Shown in pieces: positions 18,453 through 26,007 of a stretch of DNA of 47,377 bases. The stretch comes from Lachnospiraceae bacterium (GTDB taxonomy: Bacteria > Bacillota > Clostridia > Lachnospirales > Lachnospiraceae). Every line of letters begins with the position of its first letter. Positions within the stretch are counted from its first letter, which is position 1. The DNA lies in contig CAJTIU010000033.1 of the NCBI GenBank assembly GCA_910576335.1, forward strand, positions 1-47,377, written 5' to 3'. The position numbers and the translations under genes are program-made. Under the pieces are notes generated by a model, which saw only the letters and a program-made list of their open reading frames with translations, had not been told where the DNA came from and did not search any database.

Positions 18453-18481
18453 TTGTATTGCTTTATTTTGGGCAGTATAAT
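18453..18481 (+). promoter_or_regulatory. Promoter candidate for the 18517 gene
   Basis: TTGTAT and TATAAT are separated by exactly 17 bases, downstream of the methylase/helicase stop and 35 bases before the next start codon. Confidence 0.55.
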
Positions 18482-18516
18482 AAGTGACGGTAAGAAAAAA
18501 TCGGAGGTGAGGAAGA

Positions 18517-18846
18517 ATGTCTGATGCGTTCAGATTTGAAACTTTTGTAGACGTCCACAGCAATATCTTTAATGAATACCTCGGTTCTGTCATCGCAAAG
18601 CTGTCCAGAGAAAATGAGGAATACCGTGCCATAAGAGCTGAAATTGAGAGCCTTTATGAGAAATATCCGAAAGTTTTAGGTGTGTTTGATACGGAAACAT
18701 CGGCGGAACTGACCGAGGAGGAATGTGCCGCACTCATTCAAGTGATGGAGCTTAGGAACAAACTTACGGATATGGAGATGCAGTCGGTTTACTTCCGTGG
18801 CTGTTATGACAGCGTAGGGTATCTGAAAAAAGCAGGAATTTTATGA
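18517..18846 (+). CDS. Conserved hypothetical protein of the ICE backbone (109 aa)
   Basis: ATG 18517 follows CGGAGGTGAGGAAG. The acidic, helical product contains FVDVHSNIFNEYLGSVIAKL and ends in a VYFRGCYDSVGYLKK stretch. It resembles small hypothetical proteins that sit after the methylase/helicase gene in related elements; the function is unknown. It is the last gene with backbone-like codon use before the AT-rich cargo zone. Confidence 0.75.
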   Translation: MSDAFRFETFVDVHSNIFNEYLGSVIAKLSRENEEYRAIRAEIESLYEKYPKVLGVFDTETSAELTEEECAALIQVMELRNKLTDMEMQSVYFRGCYDSVGYLKKAGIL

Positions 18847-18860
18847 TGGACTGACTGAGA

Positions 18861-18898
18861 AAAAGGCGGTGTTGGTGTGAAAGCTGATGCCGTCTTTT
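18861..18898 (+). terminator. Terminator-like hairpin ending the backbone transcript
   Basis: AAAAGGCGG pairs with CCGTCTTTT (one G-U pair) around a 20-base loop just after the preceding stop. The 3' arm ends in a T-run. The long loop lowers confidence. Confidence 0.45.
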
Positions 18899-18974
18899 AC
18901 ATAACCATGTAGTGGAAAATTTCATAAGTATATGGTAAAATAAACAAAAATTTAAAGTGTGAAAGGTGCCTAAT

Positions 18975-19748
18975 ATGGATTACTATGTGGTTGATGCTTT
19001 TACTGATAAGTTGTTTAGTGGCAATCCAGCTTGCATATGTGTGTCAGAAAAAACACTTTCCAATGAAGTTATGCAAAATATAGCATTTGAAAATAATTTA
19101 TCCGAAACAGCATTTATTTATAAGAATGGCAAGGATTATATATTAAGATGGTTTACGCCATCATTTGAAATAGACCTTTGTGGTCACGCAACATTAGCAG
19201 CTGCTTTTATTGTCTTTAATCACTTAGATTGCAATTCAGATAAAGTTAATTTTGAAACTGTTAGTGGCGTTTTAAGCGTTATTCGAAAAGGGGATTTGTA
19301 TGAAATGACTTTTCCAAAAAGAATAGCACAGAGTATTATGAAAAAGCCAGATATTGTTGAATCACTCAGTTTTGAGCCGCTTGAGCTTTATTCTGAACGG
19401 GATTTATATGTAGTAATGAATAATGAAGAAGAAGTTAAAAATTATATTCCAGATTATACGAAACTTAAAAAATTAGATTCTTGGCTTGGAATTGTAATAA
19501 CAGCAAAGGGTAATAATGCTGATTTTGTTTCGAGATATTTTTGTCCAGAATTGATGTTTGAAGACCCAGTAACAGGTTCTGCCCACAGCACTTTAGTACC
19601 AATATGGAGCAATAAGTTGGGAAAAAATAAACTATTGGCAAAACAATTATCTAAAAGAGGAGGCACTCTCTATTGTGAATGTAGCAATAATAATATAAAA
19701 ATTTCAGGAAATGCAGTCATTTATTCAAAAGGAAGTATTTTGTTATGA
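18975..19748 (+). CDS. PhzF-family isomerase-like protein
   Basis: The 257-residue product matches the PhzF/diaminopimelate-epimerase-like fold: MDYYVVDAFT, FSGNPACICV, the catalytic Glu in NNLSETAFI, DLCGHATLAAAF, and the second-domain signature EDPVTGSAHSTLVP. Length is normal for the family. PhzF itself isomerises dihydro-hydroxyanthranilate in phenazine synthesis, but most single-gene relatives have unknown substrates and no phenazine genes are nearby. ATG 18975 with GAAAGG eight bases upstream is preferred over GTG 18966. The gene is distinctly AT-rich compared with the ICE backbone, which marks it as cargo. Confidence 0.88.
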   Translation: MDYYVVDAFTDKLFSGNPACICVSEKTLSNEVMQNIAFENNLSETAFIYKNGKDYILRWFTPSFEIDLCGHATLAAAFIVFNHLDCNSDKVNFETVSGVLSVIRKGDLYEMTFPKRIAQSIMKKPDIVESLSFEPLELYSERDLYVVMNNEEEVKNYIPDYTKLKKLDSWLGIVITAKGNNADFVSRYFCPELMFEDPVTGSAHSTLVPIWSNKLGKNKLLAKQLSKRGGTLYCECSNNNIKISGNAVIYSKGSILL

Positions 19749-19824
19749 CTATGATGCGACCAAATTTTTATTTTTTTAAAGTATAATAGACGCTATGGGG
19801 ATTGAGTAAAGAGGGATAGTTTTA

Positions 19825-20070
19825 ATGAAAGTATTAGATATTTTTTCATGGTTGCCTGCAAAAGAAATTAGTTTGGAACAATTAGAGCAGATTTTTATAG
19901 ATTACAAATCTGGTATTTATAATAGTGAATACATTGTTTTATCTGAACTTCCAAATAATGTATCCGAAGATATTTTGACTTGTAAAAATGAATTGCTGAA
20001 AGAGGGGAAGAAAGTTGCTTTCATTTTAAAAGAAGAAAAAGTCATTGCTGTCATTGGTTATCAAGAGTGA
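19825..20070 (+). CDS. Hypothetical protein (81 aa), cargo region
   Basis: ATG 19825 follows AGAGGGATAG. The AT-rich gene encodes a small acidic protein (MKVLDIFSWLPAKEISLEQL and onwards). A possible -10 box, TATAAT, lies at 19782-19787, without a clear -35 box. No family is recognised. Confidence 0.6.
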   Translation: MKVLDIFSWLPAKEISLEQLEQIFIDYKSGIYNSEYIVLSELPNNVSEDILTCKNELLKEGKKVAFILKEEKVIAVIGYQE

Positions 20071-20111
20071 CAAAGAGAAAGATGAATTTTATTTGAAAGG
20101 TGTGGTGGTGT

Positions 20112-20558
20112 ATGGAACGGTTTTATAATTATCGGAATATGTCACTTGAGCAACGGAAATTCGCTTTAAATTCTTTAAGCTCCATTGGTTTTTTTCCTGC
20201 ATATGGAAGTATAAAAACAATGCGTCGGATAATGGATAAGGCATTTGGAGAAAAAATGCCACAGTTTTATTTTGTTTTTAGAGAAAAAGAGCTGATAGGC
20301 TATATGTTCCTTATTGGTAATGATAAAATGTTTCGTGCATTTCCGTGGCTTGCAATTGATAATCTTGATGAATTGCCAATGAAGATTGTAGAGCCATTAA
20401 TGGATATAGCAATTAAGGCATGGAATAATGAGGACGGCAATATTATCAATGCAGACGGTAGTATTACTGAAAAAAGTCTGATTGCTCAAAGCTATAAACA
20501 GCGTTTAGAAAACTACAGGCATGGCACTGGACGACGAAGTGAAAATGAATGCCGTTGA
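20112..20558 (+). CDS. Hypothetical protein (148 aa), cargo region
   Basis: ATG 20112 is preceded by GAAAGGTGTGG. The product is soluble, with QFYFVFREKELIGYMFLIGN in the middle, a strand pattern that could belong to a GNAT-like fold, though no acetyl-CoA binding loop is evident. AT-rich, like its neighbours. No function is assigned. Confidence 0.6.
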   Translation: MERFYNYRNMSLEQRKFALNSLSSIGFFPAYGSIKTMRRIMDKAFGEKMPQFYFVFREKELIGYMFLIGNDKMFRAFPWLAIDNLDELPMKIVEPLMDIAIKAWNNEDGNIINADGSITEKSLIAQSYKQRLENYRHGTGRRSENECR

Positions 20559-20583
20559 CAACATTAGCTTATAGAGGTGTTGA

Positions 20584-21006
20584 ATGATGAATCAAAGAGA
20601 AAGGATAATCCGTTTGTGGTTTGATATGTGGCTGCAACAAAAAGACTTAGGGATAGATGATATTTTTACGGAAGATGTTATTTATATTGAAAGTTGGAGT
20701 CCGAAATATGAAAACCGTATAATCGTTAAACATTGGTTTGAAGAATGGAACACTCGTGGTAAAGTTCTTGTATGGGATATAAAACAGTACTTCCATAAGG
20801 AAAGCCAAACTATTGTAGAATGGTATTTTAAGAATGAGATGAACGATGGTAGCATTGAGGAATTTGATGGTATGTCACTTATCGAATGGACATCTGATAA
20901 CAAAATAAAATTGTTAAAAGAATTTGGCTGTAATTTAAATAATTATAACCCATATCAACATGGCGATGTACCACAATTTAGAAAAGAACAGGCAAATTGG
21001 TTTTGA
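20584..21006 (+). CDS. NTF2/SnoaL-like fold protein
   Basis: The 140-residue product has the pattern of the NTF2-like superfamily: an N-terminal helix (IIRLWFDMWLQ), DIFTEDVIYIESWSP, then HWFEEWNTRGKVLVWDIKQY and IVEWYFKNEM followed by FDGMSLIEW. Such proteins are small cone-shaped binders or enzymes with very varied substrates, so the role here is open. Two adjacent ATGs exist (20584 and 20587); GAGGTG fits the second slightly better. AT-rich cargo. Confidence 0.75.
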   Translation: MMNQRERIIRLWFDMWLQQKDLGIDDIFTEDVIYIESWSPKYENRIIVKHWFEEWNTRGKVLVWDIKQYFHKESQTIVEWYFKNEMNDGSIEEFDGMSLIEWTSDNKIKLLKEFGCNLNNYNPYQHGDVPQFRKEQANWF

Positions 21007-21040
21007 TATAAAATGTGGAAATCATAGAGGTGTCATATTA

Positions 21041-21460
21041 ATGAAAGAATATATAACAAAGCGGGTACATGAATTGTACTGGAAAGAAGATATAAATTGT
21101 GCAAGGACAGCACTTGTCTGTTTGAGCGAATTATTTGAAATTGTCATTGAGCCGCAAACAATCTGGTCTGCGGTTGGATTGCATGGTGCGGGTGGATATA
21201 GGGCACAATGTGGTTTAGTTGAAGGTACGCTTATGTTCATTGGAATTTATCTTCATATGATAGGAAAATCAGAAGATGAAATTGTATCTGCCTGCTATAA
21301 TTTTGCGTCTGCCTTTGATAGAGAATTTGGTTCATTAAGATGTTTTGAATTACGTCCTACGGGTTTTTCAGAGAGCGACCCGCCACATATGTGTGAAAAC
21401 TTGACTTGTAATGGAATCGGATTTGCATATCAATATATTTTGGGAATCACAGAAAAGTAA
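21041..21460 (+). CDS. C_GCAxxG_C_C family putative redox protein
   Basis: ATG 21041 follows AGAGGTGTCATATTA; the longer frame from 20960 overlaps the preceding gene and is rejected. The 139-residue product has the family cysteine arrangement: NCARTALVCL, the core GAGGYRAQCGLVEG, RCFELRP and CENLTCNGI. Some members are thought to carry redox-active cysteines or a metal, but the function is not established. AT-rich cargo. Confidence 0.75.
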   Translation: MKEYITKRVHELYWKEDINCARTALVCLSELFEIVIEPQTIWSAVGLHGAGGYRAQCGLVEGTLMFIGIYLHMIGKSEDEIVSACYNFASAFDREFGSLRCFELRPTGFSESDPPHMCENLTCNGIGFAYQYILGITEK

Positions 21461-21495
21461 GCAAAAACTAATTTGTTAATGCCCAATAGTTAGAA

Positions 21496-21524
21496 TTGAA
21501 CATTGTTTGATACATAGCTAAATA
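21496..21524 (+). promoter_or_regulatory. Possible promoter in the 21461-21630 gap
   Basis: TTGAAC and TAAATA are spaced by 17 bases, about 107 bases before the small membrane gene at 21631. In AT-rich DNA such matches arise by chance, so support is weak. Confidence 0.3.
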
Positions 21525-21630
21525 GAGATAAATTTTCTATATGGTAGATATATAAAAGACGGGATAATTTAAAATTTACAGCCTGGAAGTAAAAGCAGAC
21601 TTATGAAGCAGAATCTAAAGGTAGGACATT

Positions 21631-21792
21631 ATGAAGAAAGCAGCTCTTATATTGAGTATAATATTTATTATTTTAACCTTTGTTGGTGCAGGATATGTTT
21701 TGTATAATGGTGGGAAGATAAATGCGGGATATGCTATTATTCCAATGGTATTTGCCCTTGTTTGTATCGCTTTTTACCGAAATAGAAAGTGA
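21631..21792 (+). CDS. Small two-helix membrane protein (53 aa)
   Basis: ATG 21631 is preceded by TAAAGGTAGGACATT. The peptide has two hydrophobic segments (ALILSIIFIILTFVGAGYVL and AIIPMVFALVCIAF) joined by a short polar loop and ends in YRNRK. It is AT-rich like the genes before it. The function is unknown. Confidence 0.6.
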   Translation: MKKAALILSIIFIILTFVGAGYVLYNGGKINAGYAIIPMVFALVCIAFYRNRK

Positions 21793-21911
21793 CTATTTTA
21801 TGTTTATCTGTAAATCATGAATGAAACCAGATAAGGAGAAAACTCAAAATTTTGTTTAAGACAACAGACACAAGAGTGTGGAGTGAATATTTTATCTGGA
21901 GGTAACAGAAA

Positions 21912-22286
21912 ATGGCAAATATATTATTTGAGGAACTGGGCGGCAAATACGAACGGAAAGGCGATTATCTAATTCCATGTATAGCTTTACCCGCCGAAGA
22001 AGAACAGCCGATAGGCACATGGGGACAGCGGCATCTGGACTATCTGAAACAGTACCACAAGGTTACATACACGAATCTTCTCACAAGCGGTAAACTCAAC
22101 GCCTACCTTGCCAACATTGACAGGCAGGCACAGGAACGATTTAAAAGGCTCATAGAGGATATGAAGCAGGCACAGGGTATAACAGAACAACTAAAGGCAG
22201 AAAACGCCTTAGAATGGGTACAACGCTTAAATAACATAAGGGCATGTGCGATGGAGATTGTGAACGAAGAAATTATCTACGCATAA
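21912..22286 (+). CDS. tnpV: TnpV-family transposon protein
   Basis: The 124-residue product has DYLIPCIALPAEEEQPIG, VTYTNLLTSGKLNAYL, QGITEQLKAENALEWVQRL and ends EEIIYA, all typical of the TnpV family described from Tn4451-type elements; its biochemical role is not known. ATG 21912 follows CTGGAGGTAACAG. It is clearly homologous to the ORF nested in the methylase gene at 10854. Here it stands alone, followed by its own terminator, suggesting a remnant or boundary of a Tn4451-like insertion. Confidence 0.88.
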   Translation: MANILFEELGGKYERKGDYLIPCIALPAEEEQPIGTWGQRHLDYLKQYHKVTYTNLLTSGKLNAYLANIDRQAQERFKRLIEDMKQAQGITEQLKAENALEWVQRLNNIRACAMEIVNEEIIYA

Positions 22287-22287
22287 T

Positions 22288-22327
22288 AAAAAGGCGATGG
22301 AGTAAAAGAAGCTCTATCGCCTTTTTA
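22288..22327 (+). terminator. Intrinsic terminator after tnpV
   Basis: AAAAGGCGAT and ATCGCCTTTT form a perfect stem, extended by GGAG/CTCT-type pairing, around a short loop and run into T5. The A-rich upstream side suggests it could work in both directions. Confidence 0.85.
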
Positions 22328-22425
22328 TCTGTAAGACCGAAATGAATATAGGTTATACCGCAGAAAAAGGTGATGCATATTTTTTTTGGATGTAAACTTT
22401 TATACAAAGCACTTTACTTAACCCA

Positions 22426-22590
22426 ATGTCAACAGGAATTATTGGCATGAGTATGCTTTTCATAGGTGTAACCATACTCTTGTTTAAACTGCCAAAATAT
22501 AAAGTGAATCGTTGGGGTGCTTTTATGTCTAAAAAAGAATGGACATGCTGCCCTATCGTCACAGTTCATTGGCTCAATTATATTTCATAA
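22426..22590 (+). pseudogene. Remnant of a membrane protein tail fused to a broken Cys-rich KTR gene
   Basis: The frame reads GIIGMSMLFIGVTILLF, one membrane helix, and then from the ATG at 22525 MSKKEWTCCPIV, which looks like the start of a Cys-rich KTR protein (compare MEWLLCPVCNSKTR in the intact gene at 25463). The match breaks at about 22559, where sequence homologous to the DNA downstream of the intact KTR gene begins. This looks like an older KTR gene with an internal deletion. The rest of 22328-22648 contains no convincing gene. Confidence 0.5.
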
Positions 22591-22616
22591 GGTTATAAGG
22601 CAAATGCCCGTCATAT
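22559..22616 (+). repeat. Imperfect 58-bp direct repeat, left copy, flanking the ABC cassette
   Basis: Ungapped comparison with 25685-25742 gives 46 of 58 identical bases, including TTGGCTC and TTTCATAAGGTT. The pair flanks the TetR/ABC/KTR gene set. Confidence 0.7.
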
Positions 22617-22648
22617 TTTTACTGTCATTTTTTTAATAAGTCTTTTTC

Positions 22649-22677
22649 TTGACAATATCCCTAGAGAATGTTATTAT
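22649..22677 (+). promoter_or_regulatory. Sigma-70-type promoter of the TetR/ABC operon
   Basis: A consensus TTGACA (22649-22654) and TATTAT (22672-22677) lie exactly 17 bases apart, 60 bases before the tetR start. Confidence 0.85.
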
Positions 22678-22712
22678 ATTTACGAACATTATATAAGAAT
22701 ATTCGTAAATAT
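22676..22712. promoter_or_regulatory. Operator palindrome overlapping the promoter
   Basis: ATATTTACGAA and TTCGTAAATAT are perfect 11-bp inverted arms separated by 15 bases. The left arm overlaps the -10 box and the transcription start should fall inside the operator. This is the expected layout for repression by the TetR-family protein encoded just downstream. Confidence 0.8.
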
Positions 22713-22736
22713 AATTCAGGAAGGAGAGAAACAGAC

Positions 22737-23327
22737 ATGCCATCAAAGCCAGTGCTTTCAGATACTGACAAAGAGAATATTCGCAAAAGGCTGAAAGAAT
22801 TATGCGAAGAATGCTGGATAACACAGGGGTATAAAAAGACAAGCATTAAAAGCCTGTGTGAGAAAGCGGGGATATCAGTCGGAACATTTTATACGCTGTA
22901 CCCAACCAAAGAAGATTTGTTTTTTGAAACAATCGAAACCATACAAAGGAGGTTGGAAGAAAAGATTTTTGCGATTAACAGGGACAGACGGACAAAGGAC
23001 GGATTTGCCGAATCAATGAAAGAGCTTTTTAAGGAATATGACAGCAAGCCTTTCCTGTATAACGTCAATACGCCAGATTTCCAATCCTTTATCACAAAAC
23101 TGCCAGAAGAAACAATAAAAAAAGTTAAATTTGACAGCTTCGATTTTTTCAGGCAGGCGGTCCGCGCCGCCAGCCTTGAACTGAAAATGGAAGAATCTAA
23201 GGCGTATGGGATATTGAGTGCATTGCTATCTACTATCAATGCAAAAGAGACACTTTCTGTCACCTGTGACTATTTTGCTGTTTTTGAGTTCATGGTGGAC
23301 AGCCTTGTGGCTGATATTTTTAAATGA
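22737..23327 (+). CDS. TetR-family transcriptional regulator
   Basis: The 196-residue protein has an N-terminal TetR helix-turn-helix (residues about 15-60: TSIKSLCEKAGISVGTFYTL then YPTKEDLFFETIE) and a variable ligand-binding C-terminal domain. ATG 22737 follows GGAAGGAGAG; the longer frame from 22668 runs into the promoter. It sits first in an operon with an ABC exporter and has a perfect inverted repeat over its promoter, so it most likely represses itself and the exporter until it binds an effector, perhaps the exported compound. Confidence 0.9.
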   Translation: MPSKPVLSDTDKENIRKRLKELCEECWITQGYKKTSIKSLCEKAGISVGTFYTLYPTKEDLFFETIETIQRRLEEKIFAINRDRRTKDGFAESMKELFKEYDSKPFLYNVNTPDFQSFITKLPEETIKKVKFDSFDFFRQAVRAASLELKMEESKAYGILSALLSTINAKETLSVTCDYFAVFEFMVDSLVADIFK

Positions 23328-23338
23328 AGGAGGTCTTT

Positions 23339-23569
23339 ATGGAGAAATTTGAGTACAAAATAATGTTTGTTGACAGCAAGGAAACTGATAAACCAGACAG
23401 CCTGCTGGCAGACAAGTTAAACCAGTATGGCAAAGACGGATGGGAACTGACAACGTCTTTTGCCTGCCCATACATAGGCAGTTCGCAATATTCCCTTATC
23501 GGGCTTGCGCAGAAAACAACTTTTATCTTTAAAAGGCGGCTGCTTTCTGAAAAGGGGGCGCACGAATGA
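23339..23569 (+). CDS. DUF4177-like small protein
   Basis: ATG 23339 follows GAAGGAGGTC. The 76-residue product (MEKFEYKIMFVDSK and then LADKLNQYGKDGWELTTSFA) has the pattern of DUF4177 proteins, in which a GWEL motif follows a helix. The role is unknown. It overlaps the ABC ATPase gene by four bases, so it is translated with it. Confidence 0.75.
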   Translation: MEKFEYKIMFVDSKETDKPDSLLADKLNQYGKDGWELTTSFACPYIGSSQYSLIGLAQKTTFIFKRRLLSEKGAHE

Positions 23570-24312
23570 CATATGCGGTTGAAGTTCAGAATTTATCAAA
23601 ATCCATAGATGGCTGCCCCATACTGAAAAATATCTGCATGAGGGTAAAACAGGGTGAGATTTATGGATTTTTAGGGGCAAACGGGGCGGGGAAAACGTCA
23701 CTGATGAAGACGCTGTACCATATCATACGCCCCGACTGTGGAACGGTATGTTTGCTAGGCGAGCGTGTTGCAGGCGGAAACAGCCCTGTTTTTTCCCATA
23801 TTGGAAGCATTATCGAAAGCCCTGTTTTTTATAACCATTTGTCGGCTTATGACAACTTGGAACTGCATTGCAGATATATGGGCGCAGGATATGAAAATAT
23901 CGGGGAAACCCTGTCATTGCTGGGGATTTCAGAAACAGGCAATAAAGCCGTAGGAAAATTTTCTTTAGGGATGAAACAGCGGCTTGCCCTTGCAAGGGCT
24001 TTCCTCACAAGACCAGAACTGCTTATACTTGACGAGCCTATCAATGGTTTAGACCCGCAGGGAATCATACATATTCGGGAACTGTTATTGCGAATCAATA
24101 AAGAGCATGGCACAAGCATTTTGATATCAAGCCATATCCTTGACGAACTATCTAAAATCGCAGATACCATTGGCATGATTGACCACGGTGCTATGCTTGG
24201 GGAAATTTCTATGGATGAAATATGCAAAAAGGGGATAGGGCTTGAAGATTATTATCTGGATTTGCTGGGAGGAGGTGGAAAAGGTGAAGAACCTTATTTC
24301 TCTGGAAATTAG
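23566..24312 (+). CDS. ABC transporter ATP-binding protein (BcrA/lantibiotic-immunity type)
   Basis: The 248-residue ATPase contains Walker A GANGAGKTS (about residues 38-46), a Q-loop region, the signature KFSLGMKQRLALARA, Walker B LLILDEPINGLDP and the switch His in ISSHILDEL. The closest class is the BcrA/MutF-like exporters for peptide antibiotics. It is expected to pair with the membrane protein encoded next, whose start lies inside this gene. ATG 23566 follows AAAGGGGGCG and overlaps the previous stop. Confidence 0.92.
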   Translation: MTYAVEVQNLSKSIDGCPILKNICMRVKQGEIYGFLGANGAGKTSLMKTLYHIIRPDCGTVCLLGERVAGGNSPVFSHIGSIIESPVFYNHLSAYDNLELHCRYMGAGYENIGETLSLLGISETGNKAVGKFSLGMKQRLALARAFLTRPELLILDEPINGLDPQGIIHIRELLLRINKEHGTSILISSHILDELSKIADTIGMIDHGAMLGEISMDEICKKGIGLEDYYLDLLGGGGKGEEPYFSGN

Positions 24313-24979
24313 GAAAGTGCTTTTAAAGCCGCATATGTTTGGGCTGGCTGCGGCTAACATTATCATTTTTTTACTGAGTGCATTCACGTCCAGCCTTTTA
24401 ACCCAAAACGGAAATATGCCTGCATTCAATGGCTTGCCCCCAGCCCAGTTAGATACTGTTTCATTGGCACTGATGCTTGTAAGGGCAACATTGATTGTAT
24501 GGGAAGCGGTTTTTCTTTGCGTATTTATAATTGAGGAATATAGGAACAGGACTATAAGCCTGCTTTATACTTATCCAGTAAACCGAACAAAGCTGATGTT
24601 GGCAAAGCTCCTATTGGTCTGCGGCATTATGCTCCTGTTCCACACGGTGTCATATATCTTCCAATATGCCTGTATTCTTCTTGCAAGCAAATATTTTGTG
24701 TTTGTCACATTCAGCTTGGGGGATATATGGGTGCAGGCTGTCACAGCCATTTCAGCTATTATGTTAGGGCTTTTCCCATTATATGTTGGGATGATAAAGA
24801 AATCAACGATTGCAACGGTTGTTTCATCCATAGTCATTGTTGTCATTGCATCCAATTCACAGGGCTGCCATGCAGGGCTGCTGTCAATGCCTGTTGCCGC
24901 AACAATTTTGGGCATTATTGGGATTGCTTTTTCAGCAATGGCACTTCACAGGATGGTTGCATCTGATTTGAACAATTAA
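24284..24979 (+). CDS. ABC-2 type transporter permease
   Basis: The 231-residue membrane protein has about six hydrophobic segments (for example ANIIIFLLSAFTSSLL, LALMLVRATLIVW, LLLVCGIMLLFHTVSYIF, SSIVIVVIA) and the IEEYRNRTISLLYTYPVNR loop typical of BcrB/ABC-2 permeases. I chose GTG 24284 (VKNLISLEIRKVLLKPH) because GGAGG lies eight bases before it and it matches the usual N-terminus; the frame from 24242 has no ribosome site. Together with the ATPase it should form an exporter, possibly for an antimicrobial peptide. Confidence 0.88.
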   Translation: MKNLISLEIRKVLLKPHMFGLAAANIIIFLLSAFTSSLLTQNGNMPAFNGLPPAQLDTVSLALMLVRATLIVWEAVFLCVFIIEEYRNRTISLLYTYPVNRTKLMLAKLLLVCGIMLLFHTVSYIFQYACILLASKYFVFVTFSLGDIWVQAVTAISAIMLGLFPLYVGMIKKSTIATVVSSIVIVVIASNSQGCHAGLLSMPVAATILGIIGIAFSAMALHRMVASDLNN

Positions 24980-24997
24980 AAGAAAGGGGGCGAAAGT

Positions 24998-25216
24998 ATG
25001 GATTTTCCAATTCCGAATTTTATACCTGTTCCTAACGCAGAAGCCATGCAGATGATATCAATCGTATCATTGATTGTTGGTATCTGTCTGGTTGTGGCAG
25101 GAGCAGTATTTTTGTTACTGAGCAAAAGGAAAGGAAAAAAATCCACACTCGCATGGATTGTGATATGCGTAGGGGCATTGCTCATTGTAAATCATGGCAT
25201 ACAGCTGATATTTTAG
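24998..25216 (+). CDS. Small two-helix membrane protein (72 aa)
   Basis: ATG 24998 follows AAAGGGGGCGAAAG. Two hydrophobic segments (SIVSLIVGICLVVAGAVFLL and LAWIVICVGALLIVNHGIQL) flank a KRKGKK loop. It is in the exporter operon and may be an accessory of it; the function is unknown. Confidence 0.75.
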   Translation: MDFPIPNFIPVPNAEAMQMISIVSLIVGICLVVAGAVFLLLSKRKGKKSTLAWIVICVGALLIVNHGIQLIF

Positions 25217-25227
25217 GAGGACAGAGA

Positions 25228-25473
25228 ATGATTAAAGAAGTAAATCAAGTTTGTGGGAAATTAAATGAAGTGTTGGGCATTTCGGTTAGGCTCCCAAACC
25301 CTGGCAAAAAAGCGGTAAAATTTGCTGCAGTATGCAACTTAATTGCAGGGGCTGGCTTAATTGCGGCAGGGGCGGTTTTTTCTTCAAAATGGTGCACAGC
25401 ATTGGGTGGCTTGGGAATTGTCAGCAGTATTATACTGCGAAAGGAAGGCAGCCATAAACCAAATGACAAATAA
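25228..25473 (+). CDS. Small membrane-associated protein (81 aa)
   Basis: ATG 25228 follows TTAGGAGGACAGAG. A polar N-terminus precedes a hydrophobic stretch (FAAVCNLIAGAGLIAAGAVF) and a second weaker one. It is the fifth gene in the TetR/ABC transcript. No family is recognised. Confidence 0.65.
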   Translation: MIKEVNQVCGKLNEVLGISVRLPNPGKKAVKFAAVCNLIAGAGLIAAGAVFSSKWCTALGGLGIVSSIILRKEGSHKPNDK

Positions 25474-25669
25474 TAGCGAGCGCAAAAGGATGGAATGGTT
25501 GTTATGCCCTGTCTGCAATAGCAAGACACGGATAAAAATACGACCAGACACAGAGTTTAAGATGTTTCCATTATTTTGCCCAAAATGCAGACGGGAAACG
25601 CTAATCAATGTAGAAAAACAAAATGTTTCAGTCATCACAGAGCCAGACGCACAGACGCAGAGCCGATGA
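25463..25669 (+). CDS. Cysteine-rich KTR-domain protein
   Basis: Two CxxC pairs (LLCPVCNSKTR and LFCPKCRRETL) form the characteristic small zinc-binding Cys-rich KTR protein that is common in Firmicutes mobile elements; the role is unknown. I give ATG 25463, overlapping the previous stop; ATG 25490 is also possible. A broken relative of this gene lies at 22525, left of the cassette. Confidence 0.8.
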   Translation: MTNNSERKRMEWLLCPVCNSKTRIKIRPDTEFKMFPLFCPKCRRETLINVEKQNVSVITEPDAQTQSR

Positions 25670-25684
25670 ACTTGTGAAATAAAA

Positions 25685-25742
25685 TCACAGTTTGTTGGCT
25701 CTGTTTCATTTCATAAGGTTTTAAGGCGAACGTCCACCATAT
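25685..25742 (+). repeat. Imperfect 58-bp direct repeat, right copy
   Basis: This partner of 22559-22616 (46 of 58 bases identical) lies just after the intact KTR gene. A hairpin with 11-bp arms (CGTCCACCATA with TATGGTGGGCG) begins at its right part and extends to about 25765. Confidence 0.7.
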
Positions 25743-25798
25743 AAAAAAACGGTGTATGGTGGGCGATTTTGCTATACCCAAAAGACCTAACAGACACT

Positions 25799-25834
25799 CT
25801 CCAGACCTGTTTTAAAGTTTGGAGGGATTTTTTT
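25799..25834 (+). terminator. Intrinsic terminator
   Basis: CTCCAGAC pairs with GTTTGGAG (one mismatch) and is followed by GGATTTTTTT. It closes the ABC/KTR region. The stretch from here to the sigma-like gene at 26159 holds no convincing gene but several hairpins. Confidence 0.7.
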
Positions 25835-25947
25835 ATGTTCTTTTTTCGGGTAGTTATTTATCTGCTCATGCAACGCAGAGTTGGTTTATACATAGCATAT
25901 CGGGAAATGGCAGGAAGCCAGTTAAAAAAATCCCTGCCCATGTAACG

Positions 25948-25975
25948 CTACTTCTCACCATGAAACTAGAAGTAG
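25948..25975. other. Perfect 8-bp inverted repeat in the gene-free stretch
   Basis: CTACTTCT and AGAAGTAG are separated by 12 bases. It lies between two terminators, so it may be part of a leader RNA or a protein-binding site near the left side of the Tn4451-like module. Confidence 0.4.
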
Positions 25976-26007
25976 AATCTCCACTTAACAGAATATATAT
26001 CCCCTAT

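Noticed and set aside
18966-25669. Antibiotic-resistance gene among the cargo
   Set aside because: No known resistance enzyme or ribosomal protection protein is recognised. The BcrA-like exporter is only a possible peptide-resistance determinant.
25834-25944. 36-codon ORF after the terminator at 25799
   Set aside because: It starts on the terminator tail, has no ribosome site and no recognisable product.
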